A stretch of 64,000 nucleotides of DNA from positions 1 to 64,000 of the forward strand of contig VXCM01001427.1 of NCBI GenBank assembly GCA_014773175.1, in the 5' to 3' direction. Source of the DNA: Lucifuga dentata. Its lineage: Eukaryota; Chordata; Actinopteri; Ophidiiformes; Bythitidae. Shown in pieces: positions 12,969 through 26,214 of the stretch. The notes under the pieces were generated by a model that was not told the DNA's origin, did not search any database, and worked only from the letters and a program-made list of their open reading frames with translations. Made by a program: the position numbers and the translations under genes. Position 1 is the first letter of the stretch. Each line of letters starts with the position of its first letter.

Positions 12969-13152
12969 ATCCATCCATTCATCCTCTGCAGGGGTACAGG
13001 AGGCTGGAGTATTTTTTTATTTATTTATTTATTTATTTTAAATCGCCACATAAACTTATTCACACCTACAGGCCATTCAAAGTTTCCAGTTCAACCTAAT
13101 CTGCATTTGTTTGGACTGTAGGAGGGAACCGGAGCACCCGCAAGACACATAA
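12969..13152 (-). mobile_element. L2-type LINE 3' end, interrupted by TTTA repeat
   Basis: ATCCATCCATTCATCCTCTG followed by GGGGTACAGGAGGCTGGAG, and further on TCGCCACATAAACTTATTCACACC and GGAGGGAACCGGAGCACCCG, are in the order of an L2 3' untranslated end read on the minus strand. A TTTA expansion at 13013-13040 sits where the family normally has CCTATCCCAGC sequence. This copy is clearly older than the one at 32162. Confidence 0.7.
13013..13040. repeat. (TTTA)n microsatellite inside L2 remnant
   Basis: About six TTTA units after a 7-T run. Confidence 0.9.
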
Positions 13153-13704
13153 TATGCCCCGGTGTTTAATGAAGCCAGAGAGCAGCTCCATCCTCCAAAC
13201 AGCATCAAAAGTTGTTTTTTTTTTTTCCTTGACCCAAGTCTTCCTCAAAGATACTTTTACTTTTTAAATCCCTTTCCACTGTCTGAGCGACTTTTCGTCA
13301 AAAGTTTAAAAGAGCATAAAGACAGCTAAATAAATACAAGCTGTGAAGGTAAGGGTGATGATGACACATCTCTTTTCACAACATCTCATCAAATAGAGCA
13401 ATGAGCTTGCTTTAGCATAGTCTTTAGGTTTTGGTGTGGACAGGTCCACAAATGACAAATTCATGTCACAGATGTGGGGAAGTATTAACTGACATTATCT
13501 GATATTATGGAAGTTTATGGCTTGTTTGGTGTCGGTTTTACTATTGCTAATGTTAATATCTTTCCTATGATAAAAGTAGCAATGAGAAATGTAAGTGTGA
13601 AGTTTGTCATGGCTTTAGTTGATGTGAGTTGCAAGTATAATAATGATATAATAAATGTTGTCAGCAAGTAAAATCTATAGACACAACACTTCAGTCTATA
13701 ATAC
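13153..13704. other. Unannotated non-coding stretch
   Basis: A short T run at 13216-13227; nothing else recognised. Confidence 0.5.
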
Positions 13705-14030
13705 TGTAATGGACCTGGGAATTAATTTAGGAGTCAGGTTTGTTTGTGTTCAAATATACCATACTTTACAGAGGGTCATCAGTGAAGTGATGAAGTGAGT
13801 TATCCTATCACAGGACTTGTTACTAGGGAGAGAGCTGGGATTGGAAGACGGACTGCAGATGGGCAGGACTCTTTTGGGTTGTTCTGGGACTGCATTCGAG
13901 TGGTACGAGAGCTAATGCTAGTAGCTTCTTCCACTGTTTATCTGTGTATGGCGTGGGCTATGGTGGTTCTCTTTAAGTTGTTTTAATAAAATTGAGACAA
14001 CTGCTCCTCACATCTGTCTTCTCTGACTGC
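13705..14030 (+). other. Possible solo-LTR-like or retroposed segment
   Basis: This segment is more GC-rich than its surroundings. It starts TGTAATGGACCTGGG, contains TTGTTACTAGGGAGAG, and ends with TTTTAATAAAATTGAGACAA followed by CTGCTCCTCACATCTG. A TG start and an AATAAA signal just before a C-rich tail are typical of a retroviral-type LTR in fish. I could not find a target-site duplication, so this is tentative. The 63-codon frame inside has no recognisable motif. Confidence 0.25.
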
Positions 14031-17000
14031 CATAGGATGTAAGATGCTAAATTGTGAGGTTTTCCTATAGTAAAGCATATAACGTATTCAGAGTTCAGTA
14101 GAATATGTAATTCACAGTGAGAACGGCAGTGAAACATAGTAAATACCACTGCACATCTAAATAAAGTTTTATTTGTATATTTAAAATAAATCTTTTCTAA
14201 ATATGTATTTAATCCAACTAGTAATTTAATTTGTTCCCACAAGATAATTATTTTGTGAGCAAAAGATAAAAAAAAAACAACAAAACAAAACTTTATTTAC
14301 CATAGGACTTTAGGGGCTTCTGTAGTTTTACACCCTTGGCAGGTATTCACACTACTGATATAAGATCATCAGCAATGCAGCCTCTGGAATAAATGAAAAT
14401 TCCACAAGATAAGATAACAAGATTTACATTGTCAAAATGACCTGCTCTCCTAAATGGATATCCTCACCATCAATACTGAAGTGCAAACACAGACACTGTG
14501 TATTTGGCATTGCCTAAGCAGTGCATGTCTGACTGTAGCCAAATACCAGGCTTCAGGGTTGGTGGGACATGGTCAGGCATTCAGCCTCACTCATTAGAGG
14601 TCCACTGCAATTATGATGAGACTGTCAGCATTTCCAGCATCATGGATATTCGGGGGCATTGTTTAGAAATCTCTGTCAGTCTTCCAGAGTGTGGAGCCTG
14701 AGAGGATGGATATGAAGGTGTTTGGTGGCAGGGAACAATGGCTGCTCTACACTGAGTGGGCTGCTTGTCTTTTTTTCTCTCCTGCAGTCTCTCAGCACAT
14801 TTTCACCGACAGACTGGAATTGGGTGAAAAAAGACGAACACCGCTGCTGCTCTCCTCTCAGTTAGGTAAAAGCCTGACAGCTTGCTCTGCATTCTCCCAC
14901 AGACTGATTGACTTCCTGAATGAAACATGGAGAGAAGAAAGGGGTGGAGAGCTTGAGTCTGTAAAACCCTAAACAAAACTGATACATTGCAGCACCACAT
15001 GTAGCTGAAAACCTTGAGGGAAGACGTTCTTCTGAACAAGCAATACAGCCATTCGATGCATAGACAATAGACAGGATCATCTCTCCCTCTGTGCATCTCT
15101 CTCTGTCACTCTCTCTCCTGATTCAGTCCCTGTGTGCAACTGCATTCTTCTATTTTTCATTGTCTCTCTGCTCTCATTATTCTAGATCTTTTCCCTTCTG
15201 TTGTATTTTTTTCAGTTCCTCGCTCTCTCATTCTCATGAACTTTAATGAGAAATATTCATTCTGAAAAACAAAAACAACAAAATATGGAAATGAGAAAGC
15301 AGTGGAAGATCAACACAGAAACAGAACAATGGAAAGAAATGAAGCAAGGGGAGAAAACGTTGAAGACAAGATAAGAAGATGAGGGTGATTAACATGGATG
15401 CTCAATGAGAGCTGTGGCAATATTGTATTAATGTGAGGGGCTGAAAGTAATGGCTATGTTATACACTTTGTGTGTACAGAGTACACAAGTGGATTTAAAA
15501 GCACAAGGGAAGTCTTCTCACTGCTGTACAAAAGGTGAAAAAAAATGAATCATCCACTTGAAGGAACTCAGACCTTTTTAGCTGCTGCAGAACAGATTCA
15601 ACAGAGAATGAACAGAGACAGAGAACATGTATTTTAGAAAATATCTGAGTGCACACTTTGGTCCAAGGTGCAGAGAAATATGATTATTATACTCTGACAA
15701 GTGATATTTACAGTCTACTATACTGTATCTCACCATAATACACTGCATGTGCACTAATAACTTTGGACAACTTTTGTTCATTGTTTGACTCTGTGATTAA
15801 AAATATCCTTGACTGTGTCCATGAAGATGCATATATACTCCCACTCTTCTTATCCTATTTAAACTAGAACATTTCTCTCAAGTTATATCAATAAAATCTC
15901 TTTTGCTTTAGCCTTCTCACTTTCTCTCTGATGCTAAATACTATGCTAAACTGGCAAAAAGTATTATATTCAAGACTAATGAGTATCAGGAGAAACTTGA
16001 TTTCAGTATTTCAGGATGTGGAGTTTAGGCATTTAGTAGAAAGTCTCATCCAGAGTGATTTAAAGTATTTTAAAAAATGACGAGTAAAAATCAGTACATC
16101 ACTACCTGGAGGATGAGGAAGGCCTCTCCCTTACCCTTTTTCATTGACATTTTTGGGTGGATGGTGGTGGTTGATTCTCAACCTTTTGAGAGCTCAGCAA
16201 CTCTAACGTTCAAATCAGACTGTCGCACCCACCAACAAAAATCATGGGAAGCAAAGGCATTGAAAGAGTTAGAGTGTAGACAGCTGTGTATTGTGAACAC
16301 TACAGTGATCTGATGGCTTCAGAAACCTTATTGTGTGTATGTAGAGCCAGATGTAAAACTCCTTCAAAACTCTGAACAGCTCATGTAAGCACACACACTG
16401 TTAGCTATTAGAATGTGTGTGGATTCAATGATTAAATTGATTATGTATAGCTAAGATCTGCCTTCATCAGACCTTTTTCATGTTTGGCTGTGGAGAGGGA
16501 ACTCATGCAGGAAGGAGGCTGTTAACAGACTGTATAGATAAAATTTGACTTGCCATCCTTCTTCATTTTAGTTAACTCACTTTAATGTCAAGTTCCTGGT
16601 GGCATTTAAAAGGTTTTCAAAGGTCTATGCCTTGTCAAAGTCAAACACCTACTATAACACTGACCTTTTTCTCTTGTCCTTTGTACATGTGGATTATTGG
16701 CAAAAAAGTTTAGTGTTAAGCAAAGTTCACTCATGCTTAGAGGGAATATGAGTGCATATCTGCCTTGTTAAGTGGGATATGGACGCATCCTTTTGAGAAA
16801 GCTTTCTCACTCCACTCTGTTTGACTTGTACTTATCTATTCCTCAGTGGCAGTTGACAATTACCCACTAAAAAGCCTCACTCCCCTGCCTTATCAAAGCC
16901 AGCACAGCTGTAGAGAGAGATAAAAGGCAATAATAATCAAGTTAAACACACACACACACATGCACTCGCACACACATATGATTGCCCAAGAGGACTGCTG

Positions 17001-17605
17001 AATTTTTGACCCATGTGTCATACAATATCAAGGCAAGACACTCACAGATGGAAATAAGATGTGCCAAAATAAATCTGGCTTTTTGTGATCTCATGCACTT
17101 AGGGATCATTAGAGGATCTCAGTTCAAAAACACACAGATTATCTATCAGCATTGGATTTTCTCTGACTAATGGTGAATTGTATGTGGAAATATCTGCTCA
17201 TTTGTTGTCCTGCTACTGGAATTTATATGTGCAACATTAAGGAACGACTAAACTAGGCAAATGGACTGGTTCACATGCTTTCAACAGTATTTACACTGCT
17301 TTGACCTTTTCATTGTTATTTCGCTCTACCTTTCATTGAGGCTGCAATAACACACTAGGGCTCAAGAAAATTAGGAGCAGAATTTGTAAATGGAAGTTTT
17401 ATTCAGTCTACTTAAAATGGCACTATAGACATGGTGCTTGAGGATGTCATCACACCCATTTCCCAGGTAATACTGTTGGGCTGTACTCATCTGCTTTTCA
17501 ATACACCTTTTCAACACACTAGTTACACACAGAGGTACACAGATATACATAAAATTAGGTAAAGTACATACATTCATGGTATAAGTTAGACATAACATAG
17601 ACATT
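14031..17605. other. Unannotated non-coding stretch
   Basis: About 3.6 kb without a recognisable element. Frames at 14498-14701, 14691-14972 and 16077-16313 were read and have no family motif. The + strand is purine-rich around 15260-15400. A short CA tract lies at 16945-16960. Confidence 0.5.
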
Positions 17606-17698
17606 TTAAAGGAGCACACCGGTTGTTAGTAACATAACGTGTATGCGGGTAGTATTTATAGTGCTTAAACTTGCAAAATCACTGGTTTGGTCCTTTAA
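17606..17698. mobile_element. TTAA-flanked MITE, shortest copy (copy C)
   Basis: TTAA at 17606-17609 is followed by AGGAGCACACCGG. The right side ends GCAAAATCACTGGTTTGGTCCT before TTAA at 17695-17698. The right end, read in reverse (AGGACCAAACCAGTGATTTT), matches the ends of the elements at 58658 and 62046. Only 85 bp lie between the two TTAA sites, so this is an internal deletion derivative of the family. Confidence 0.6.
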
Positions 17699-20061
17699 GT
17701 CTTTGTTCTGAAGCATCTGTGTGGCTGGTATTCCCTCACTAGGGGTCAGTGGGCGAGGGGGTGACTATGCCTATAAGCCTGCTGGCAGGAAGCCGGATGA
17801 AGGGGAGAAAAGGAAAAATGAAAGTGGCCATGTGAAAAGTGTGAACTAGTGAGCTGCTGATTGTGAAGTGCTGCAGCGTATATTTACAAATTTGGATGAA
17901 TACAAGTGTTTGGTTTTCTCCTGCTAGAGGGGATTGCATAGGCCTGGCCATGCTGGAAGAGGTTCTAAGACAGGAACAGTCATCATGGTTTTTGTGGCTT
18001 GAGGGGAATTCACATTAGATGGCTTTTCCTTCAGTCTCCATAAGCAGGGTAACCCCAGGCTGGATCAGCCTGGAAGAGATTCAATTCACTCATTGCAGTT
18101 TGCAGGACTTGTAAAGAAATTCAAGTCAGACGGCTCTTATCTATGACTGCACAAACAGGAATTTCACATGCAATCGCATCACAACAAGCACAGGGACTTA
18201 CATGGAAGATGACACATGCTGTGTTTATGACAAAACCTAAAAGACTAAAAACGAGCAAAACCAAATTGAGGAAGTTAGCTAACGACAAGGGCAAGGTGGA
18301 GCAAAGGGGGCAGAACTCCACAATGTTCAGGAATGAGGGCAGGAATGGAGACTCTAGAAAAGGTTAGGAAGGTAAGCCTCATCTGTCTTAAAGTTGAGTT
18401 TTGGCCATTAACATGGTGCTAATTAGATACTTATTATAGGTGCAACCCAAAGACAGTAGTGTGGCTTTCAAATTCCACATTATTAACCTCAGGAAAAATT
18501 TATTAAATTAAAATATAAACTGAGTGTGAAATGTTACTGTGTGTTTTGTGCTAATTACAGGAGACAGCACTATGGTTGCTGTCCTTCCCAAAAGTACACA
18601 GAAATAATCCTCCATCTATGTCATATAAATGGTCACAGTAGAGGAACCAACACAAGTAGCAATTTCCTTTTGATCCATATCTCAATAATGTAGATATGGA
18701 TCAATAATGCAATATTTGCACAAACCAGTGAGCAATAAATCAGTCATAAATTTAATTAGATGAAATTGATGCTTAAAATGATCGCTCACCTTTTCAAATG
18801 CAGCCCACAAAAAGCAAAGGCTCTATTAAATCATTTTCAAACTATGCTGACAGTTTGCATAAGAAAACAGCTCAGCACTAAACTTATTATAAACCAGAAA
18901 CAGAAAGAGAAGCAGCTGAAAGTGAAAAATAAAAGCAGCTTTTCATATGAATTGCTGGGGTGCTGGAGAGAAAGACAGCTGGGGAGAGTGACAGAGAGGA
19001 ACCAGCAGAGAATGGTAGATGAAGGAGGACAGAAATGAAGAAAAACAAGACAACCCTTCATAGAAAGGCACAATGTAGCCCTCTGGCAGCTTCACAATTA
19101 AGCAAGAAAAGGAAAGGACAACTTTGTTACCACTTGGAAGAAAATAGGTACGTATTTATTTTTAATCAGGATGCAAGATAGTATATTTTCTCAACTTAAA
19201 ACTCTGCACCAAAACACACATCAGCCTTGTGCTGATGAGCTGTTTTCTCAGTCAGGTATGAAACTAGATATTTCTGCTTGTGTGAGCTCCTTTAGTTCTT
19301 GCTTACAAGACTGCAGAAGACATTACACATCCATAATGAATCTGCTGAGGCTCCAAAAGAAATAAAATTAACAAAGGGAAAGCAAACATCTCAGCAAGCT
19401 TAATAAAATAGGGAACAGGGAAATGACACGCGGAAAAGACTCAGGTTATTACTGTAGCCATATTTGCACAAGCCTACTGTTACCTTGGGACATCTGATAA
19501 TTTGCAATAATTGCAGAGGCCATGAAAGATATTATTTGCAAATCTACCACATCCATAACATGTAAAGTACACATTACAACACAAATTGCCAATATTTACC
19601 TCTGCCAAGGAGGCAAGGTTTCACTTGTTGATTTGTTGGTTAGCAGCGTTATTTAAAAACAATATACCATCACATCAATCTCAATGAAAAAGACAAAAAA
19701 TCAGGCATATTTATCTGATGATAGATTATAAATGGAGCAATTTTGTCTGTATCTGAGTATATTTTTAAAACTGCTGTTTCTTTTGACCAATGAAGCAATT
19801 AAGCTCCTGTTTCAGCTGTGACAAGCTGAACCTGATTAGTTGGCGGGTTCCTCCATATCCAGTAAGTACTTCCATGTAGACTATCTAATACTGTAAAACT
19901 TCTCCAAGTTTACAAAGAAAATTCCTGGATGACATGCATGCATGCATATTTCTGTTTAATTTTTCGCATGCCACATACACGCACACACGCTGAGTACAGT
20001 GTCTGCACTCTCAAACCTGCACTGACTCTTTACTTTTGTCACAATTATTTCCTGATCCTTT
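17699..20061. other. Unannotated non-coding stretch
   Basis: Contains the hairpin at 18670-18704 and a purine-rich patch at 18880-19060. Frames in this region are composition-driven and have no recognisable motif. Confidence 0.5.
18670..18704. repeat. Perfect 13-bp stem hairpin
   Basis: TTGATCCATATCT at 18670-18682 pairs with AGATATGGATCAA at 18692-18704 across a 9-nt loop. Function unknown; could be a small inverted duplication. Confidence 0.7.
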
Positions 20062-20085
20062 AAAAAAAAAAAAAAAAAAAAAAAA
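20062..20085. repeat. A homopolymer (24 nt)
   Basis: 24 A following CCTTT. Confidence 0.9.
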
Positions 20086-20599
20086 CATGTAGTGAGTAGA
20101 GGCTGTTCTTATGCTGCTGCAGGTAGTAGTGGGACATAGTTCTTTTTTTTTTCCTTTTTTTCTTTCTCTCTGGGACGTAGTTCTCTATCTGCAGTAGGTG
20201 TCTCTTCTTTCCATTGGATGAATGTATTCAGGTCCTGTGAAATCATGACAAATTCAATTTAAAAATATGTCAGCTCCAGCTCTGAAAAAAATAATAAAAT
20301 TTGGTTCTAAAGAAGGCTAACAGTATTCTGGTCTCTCCTGACCATCACCTGATCATGTAGTGTTAGTTATTGCTGTCTGCTCATACTTTCGGTGTTGGAT
20401 GGACTAACAAACCTAGGTCATCATTTATTTTAGTTGTCACTGGCATATTGAACTATCTTAGATACTATCAGACATTCATATCATCTTATTTTGCTGTTCA
20501 TGTTCTTCAAGTTCATGTCAACATTCTTGATTTTTTAAGATTAAACTGGAGGAATCTTGCTTAACCATATACAGTCAGCCCAGGACAAATGTCTGATTT

Positions 20600-20655
20600 A
20601 AATTGGAATTTTAAATTGGAATTTTAAATTAGAATTTTAACTGGAATTGGAATTT
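20600..20655. repeat. 13-bp AT-rich tandem repeat
   Basis: Unit AAATTGGAATTTT occurs twice exactly, then AAATTAGAATTTT, then a degenerate AACTGGAATTGGAATTTTT. Confidence 0.85.
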
Positions 20656-20845
20656 TTCTCATATACAGCAGAGCATCCATTGTCTGCATGTTGACAGATA
20701 TGACCCAGCAGAACATGTACTGTTTATTGAAAAAGTCTTGGACCAAGTAGAGACAACACAAAGGAAATGATCTTGAGAAGAAAAGGGTCACTACAACCAT
20801 GATGTGAAAAATAAGGAAAAGTATAAGCAAATCAACATCTCAAGG

Positions 20846-20905
20846 ATTAAATAATTAATTAATAATAATTAATGAATTACTAATAATTAATAATTAATTA
20901 ATTGT
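20846..20905. repeat. TTAA/TAAT low-complexity patch
   Basis: Repeated AATTAATAATTAAT-type sequence, only A and T apart from a few bases. Confidence 0.8.
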
Positions 20906-22804
20906 TATTGAGAAATGCAGCAGAGGTTTTATTCATACAGGCTAAATCTAAATCTTCCTTGAAAGGATGGAGGTGTTACTGCCAACATATGCTGCTGCTC
21001 TGCTTTATTTTTATATAAACTGATGCACATATTTCTTTCTGGTCCCCAAAACAAGCTATGAAGAAAAGTGAAGCGAAGAACAAACAATGCAGAAAAAACA
21101 TATCCCTTTTCACCTGCACCATATTATTTTTACAGTGATGGTATTGCCAAAAAACTGAAATGCCATGTTCTGTTTAACTACTGCGTGAAAGCAACACTGA
21201 ATCCTGGCAGTGTTAAAGCCATGAAGTACTATTGCTTGTTATTGTACCACAAGATCATATCTCTTCTTCACTTCAGGGAGACGAATTGGATAAGGGGAAG
21301 ATGATGTGATGTGATCAGAAGGAAGATCGGAAAACCACATGGCAGGGAAAGAAAAGGATGTAGTAAGGTTTGCAAGGCAGGAAAAAAGTCATAGTCACTC
21401 TTTAGGAATTGAATTGGTCCCGTATATGAAATAAACAGCTGAAGAACACATTTAAAACACAGGAGTTGAGTATGATTGAAAGAACAAAGATGTCACTGAA
21501 GATCTAAACAGGGTTGAAGGGACAATTGGTGTAATACTCAGCAAAAGGAAATGAAGTGCTGCCTTTATGTGGACACTGGCATTTTAATCAGAGGTAAGTG
21601 GAAGGTTAAAGAGCAAAACCGAGCTGTATTAGTGGAAAGCAGCAGACACAGACACACATGGTCGCACGAGATTAAGCCCGAAATTCCATCTGGTGTAAGC
21701 TGATCCTGTGTTCACTGAATAGTTGGTGTTGCAGGCCTGCTGGGGCAAAACGCAGTCTTTCTATTCACACTCTGTTGAACTCCATCAGTGTGATCACTAA
21801 GGCTATTTGGACTCTGGCCTACACTGCAGACTTTCTGCTTTCAACACTTTACTGGTTTCCACATCTCTGAGCACTTTTACTGTGCTGAATGTTATCCCTC
21901 AAACACAATTCAGCCAATATTGTGTTGGAAATGCATTGCACTGCAACAAAGATACTTAAAATCTGACAACCACATGTCATTAGTTTTCAGTATATTTGTG
22001 TATTAGGCTTGTTTTACATAAATGTGTAATTTTCAAAGCTTAAAATAATGCCAGTATAGCTCAGTGATAGATTTCCCAAGGCATTCAATGATCAACATGT
22101 CACAGAAGGTCAGATTTTCTTATCTTTTAATCCAAGATTCAGACATGAGAATGTGTCTGAATATCTAATATCAAAGAAGAATCTTTAATATTTAACAGCT
22201 ATGCTGGCAGAGAAGAACATGTTGTCATTTGGAGCACATCTTGTATATAATCAATGAAGTGTCTTTTTCCATTATGCACATACATTTATGGGAGGATCAC
22301 ACAAATGGCTGAAGGAGATGATAAAATGTGATACATTACACATGCCCTTGGATTTCCTAATGTTCATGCAATTTGCAAAGATCAGTTTTATGTTGGAATT
22401 TTTCAATCTCTGACAAGCAGGGACATAAGCTTGCAGGTATATTACAAAGGAAGAGGTCTCCAAGTATAACCAAGTATTTCGGAGAAATGCAAAGATCAAA
22501 AAAGAAAACCACCTTCTTTTAGAGAAAAAGACAGCAGCAGTAATAAATGGATGCAATATCCACAAACTTTTATAATACCTAACAAAGAGCGCACATGGGG
22601 CTGTGGCTTTTAGTGCTAAGTTTGAACTTCCTTTTTTCTGGCTGTTGCTTGATAAGTCCTTTACAAATCTGCCTTTTGTTGCTATCTTGCAATGATAGGG
22701 AGGTGCATCAATTCTGTCTATGTCCTCCATCTGCTGCAGGTGGTAATGAGAGAAACTTTGATTCAGTCAGAAAGTAAGTTCACTCATTTTTAGTTATAAA
22801 ATGT

Positions 22805-22852
22805 AAAAAAAAAAAAAAAAAAAAAAANTAAAATGAAAAACAAACAAAAAAA
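22805..22852. repeat. A-run with N (scaffold join)
   Basis: 23 A, N at 22828, then TAAAATGAAAAACAAACAAA and more A. Confidence 0.85.
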
Positions 22853-23938
22853 AAACAACCCAAACACTGCACATAATTTTATAACCTTAAGAGCACATTT
22901 TTGCAACTAGATTTTAAACTGAACAATAATTGAGTTCACTGTGCTTACAAATTATGTCATACACAACTGGCAAGAAGTACGGGTACCATAAATATCTTGC
23001 AGTGTAATCCAAAGCACTGCAACAACAAAACAAACATAACATGAGATTGGGGATGTTTCGGCTGCAGAGTTGGAATATCTCTCAGATCTTTGCACACCTG
23101 TTGGCACATTCTAAAAAAACATTTCCTGAAGCAATGCTTGTTGCAAGGCTGCTGTATTGGATTATTATTTTTCATATCTCTGTATCCTATTTATTTTTAC
23201 CACTGCACTGACTAAAATGACCCTGCAGAGTGTGGTATCTTTAAGTACAACTGCACAAACACAGTGAAATATGGTAATGATTGCTTTCTGGCATATGTGT
23301 GCCAAGGTCTCCAGGGCTGATCCAGCCCATTGCAGATTCCACAGACCAACATGAGATTGGGTTGTCATTTATTTTGGCCTGCCTGGATGCAGCCTGGTCA
23401 GTAGGAACACAAGTCCCAGCTGTCACACAGAGCATATGCGGAGTACACTTCTAATAGACACATCAGCCTTTTCCATGCAACACTATTTCACACACAGCCT
23501 AACACCAGAAAGGCCACTGGCCAAAACATCCTCATTACTGCCAAAGCATATACCCAAAACTGTGAAAGTCTCTCCCTTATTCCAGCATCATTAGGCTTCC
23601 CAACATTTATGCAGAGAGACGCCGAGTGCCATTGGGTCTGTCCAAACTAATTTCAAAACTAATTCACATACACTGTGACTATACTGTCTGATGATACTGA
23701 TATTTGTGAGGAGAGTACCTGTTTCATGCCAATTTAGGGTAAAGCCATTGACTACCTTAATTATGACAAGTTATCCTTTTACTTGTATGACATAACAAAC
23801 CATCTGAATGTGTCAAATATGCATTTATAACACAAATGGGATGTTTTTTCTATGTCATTTAGTTTATATACTGTAGAGTACACATGCTTGTCATTACATG
23901 CCACGTGTTCTTTTAATACCAAACTAAATTGTAATGGT
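22853..23938. other. Unannotated non-coding stretch
   Basis: Nothing recognised; short minus-strand frames between 22957 and 23435 overlap each other and have no motif. Confidence 0.5.
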
Positions 23939-23942
23939 TATA

Positions 23943-23981
<39 letters not shown>

Positions 23982-23999
23982 NTTTTTTTTTTTTTTTTT
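23939..23999. repeat. (TA)n followed by T-run with N
   Basis: TA dinucleotides run to about 23965, then T on both sides of the N at 23982. Confidence 0.9.
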
Positions 24000-24437
24000 A
24001 AACACATTAATGGATACTGAGAAGCTGATTTTCATGTGGATGAGCCAACAGGATTTGGCTTAGTTTGCAATGTCAGAATTAAACCACCTGTTTCCAACCA
24101 AAACAAATTCATGTAGACACACGACAGTGAAAGAAGAGGAGAACTTTTTTTTTTTTCCCTAACTTGGAAGCTACGAAATAAATTTTCCAGCTTGATTTGG
24201 AAAAGCATGACAGGGCACTTGAGATTCAACTGATTAACAATGCAATCTGTTGGTGCAGATGAATTTTCACAATTTATTTCTGATGCTATGCCACAGTTCT
24301 GCCCATGGGCTGTATGTGAGTGGAAGCACCGATATGGATGGACAAATTTGTAGTAAAGATCACAAATCATCCAAATCATGTCACCTAACAAACAATGTCT
24401 ACAACTGAAGTGAAGGGGCTGTTCACTTTTATCACAT

Positions 24438-24439
<2 letters not shown>

Positions 24440-24479
<40 letters not shown>

Positions 24480-24499
24480 NAAAAAAAAAAAAAAAAAAA
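24440..24499. repeat. (CA)20, N, A-run
   Basis: CA repeat to 24479, N at 24480, then 19 A. The assembly breaks exactly at the junction of the two low-complexity tracts. The 157-codon minus-strand frame running through this repeat is a by-product of it. Confidence 0.95.
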
Positions 24500-25712
24500 C
24501 TCCAAACACCATCTGCCACTTATTCAGTCTTTACTGTAGATGTTGTTCCATATGTGTTGAAAACAACAAAAATCTAACACAGCAGATGCACAATACATTT
24601 ATATTCCTGTGTGTGGGATGTAGATACATGAAGAGAAGTTCAGGAAACAGTCCATACCCTACTCCTTACTACTCCAGTCATCTAATCACAGACTGCGTTA
24701 GGGTGTTTTGACTCAGCATCGGATCCTTATCCACTTTACAAAGTCTTGGATCTTTTACCTCTTGTCACTAGTTGACAGGGATAATAATTCCAGCCTGAAC
24801 ACTGGTCTAAGGACACAAACTGTCAGCATTGGCTCAGGCCAGATGGTGGGCAGTGACAAACTTAAAGTGATCCAACAGAATATTTCATACTGTGATTGAG
24901 ACTACAGCCATACAGATGCATTTGCAGGTGGCCTAGCTAACTTTGACTGGATTCCTGAAAGCTTTGGAGATCAGAACTAAACAGATAACTTGGACCTCTG
25001 GAGTTGCTGTTGTGGAAAGGAAGCCATGTGGGAAAACTAGTGGTGGCTCAACACTCTGGAAGGAGACTTTTCTCATACATAGCCAGTTTAGCCCATTATC
25101 ATCCCCAAATACTTTCTCTCACTTCCACTAATGTTCTTTTCCCAGTGGAGCATCCTGTGAAATATTGAATGATTCCAGGAATAATCCCCATGTGTGTGTT
25201 GGCTAAGCCTAGATCATACTCCACAACTTTAGCCATGATTTTCCACTTGCTGAGAGTTTTTGTATATTGCCAGCAAATGTCTCAGAGCGATGTGTGTATG
25301 CGTGTGTGTGAGGCCAGATAAGTGTGTATCTACCAGTAATGCAGGCTGGTTTCTCATTTCAAGCTCTAAACCCCATTGGCAGCCTAAAGTAAAGGATCAC
25401 TTTGTACCCTCATTAAACACGGCCCACACCTTAACCATTTGTCATTTGTTGCACACCCCATTCCAGCTTCATAATGAAGAATCCGTTAAATTATCTACCT
25501 CATGTAAAAACTGACTAATTTAAAATGGGGAGAAAAAGGCACTGTTCCTTTGGGTGCATCATGTTCCAAGCTCATTAGTGGAGAGGCTGCTTGTTTTTTG
25601 AGCCATCAAGTAGATTTGTTTCCCCAAAATCAGCAATACTGCATAATGATACTTCAACTTCACATCCCCAACATCAGTGTTAAAACCAACTCAGCCTTAA
25701 AAGCATGTATAA
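24500..25712. other. Unannotated non-coding stretch
   Basis: No gene, repeat or site that I can support. Confidence 0.5.
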
Positions 25713-26214
25713 CAGGGGTACTCAATACAAATCTTAAAGGTCCACAAAGAAAATTTTCAATAAGACAAAGGTCCATTTATTAAGGTCAGTCAAACCAGGG
25801 TTGGATTGAGTCAAGTGGGGGTTGGGGTGGGATGGGTGGGGAGGTAACCAGGAAAAGTCCCACCTCTCCTGATGGCCTATCTGACCCTGAGTCAAGCTAA
25901 CTGCTGATGAAACTGGCTGTGCTATCAACTCTCAATGAGCCCAACGCTGTACCAACCCATTGTTGTCATGGAGATGACAAGATGCTGAATGTGACTGGAC
26001 CAAACCAAAGCAGAGTAGACATTCTCACAGACACTGGAGCAGTTGGACATTCAGAGCGTTACTTGCAGTGGAGAACGCTGAGAATTTTGACTTGTTACAT
26101 TGCAGCGATGTCTCGCAAATAATACATATATAAAAGTTTTTTAAAAGTTCAAAAATCTAATCTCTTTTAATCAGTTTAAGTGCCTTCTGGCTAGCATGGA
26201 TCAGTCTGAGTGTA

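Larger units (their letters stand above)
20086..22804. other. Unannotated stretch with several small repeats
   Basis: GGGACATAGTTCT at 20131-20143 recurs with one change at 20172-20184 on either side of a pyrimidine tract. A 13-bp tandem is at 20600-20655 and a TTAA/TAAT patch at 20846-20905. The minus-strand frame 22272-22730 (152 codons) is among the longest in the window, but has no motif and an ordinary AT-rich composition, so I do not call it a gene. Confidence 0.5.

Noticed and set aside
14498..14972. Two overlapping + strand frames with several cysteines
   Set aside because: The cysteine spacing does not fit any domain I know, and the frames are mutually exclusive.
22272..22730. 152-codon minus-strand open frame
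   Set aside because: No recognisable domain, no splice or start context, and composition typical of AT-rich non-coding DNA. A frame this long is expected by chance in 64 kb.
24032..24505. 157-codon minus-strand open frame
   Set aside because: It begins in the T-run and (GT)n tract complementary to a microsatellite and crosses an N; the rest has no motif.
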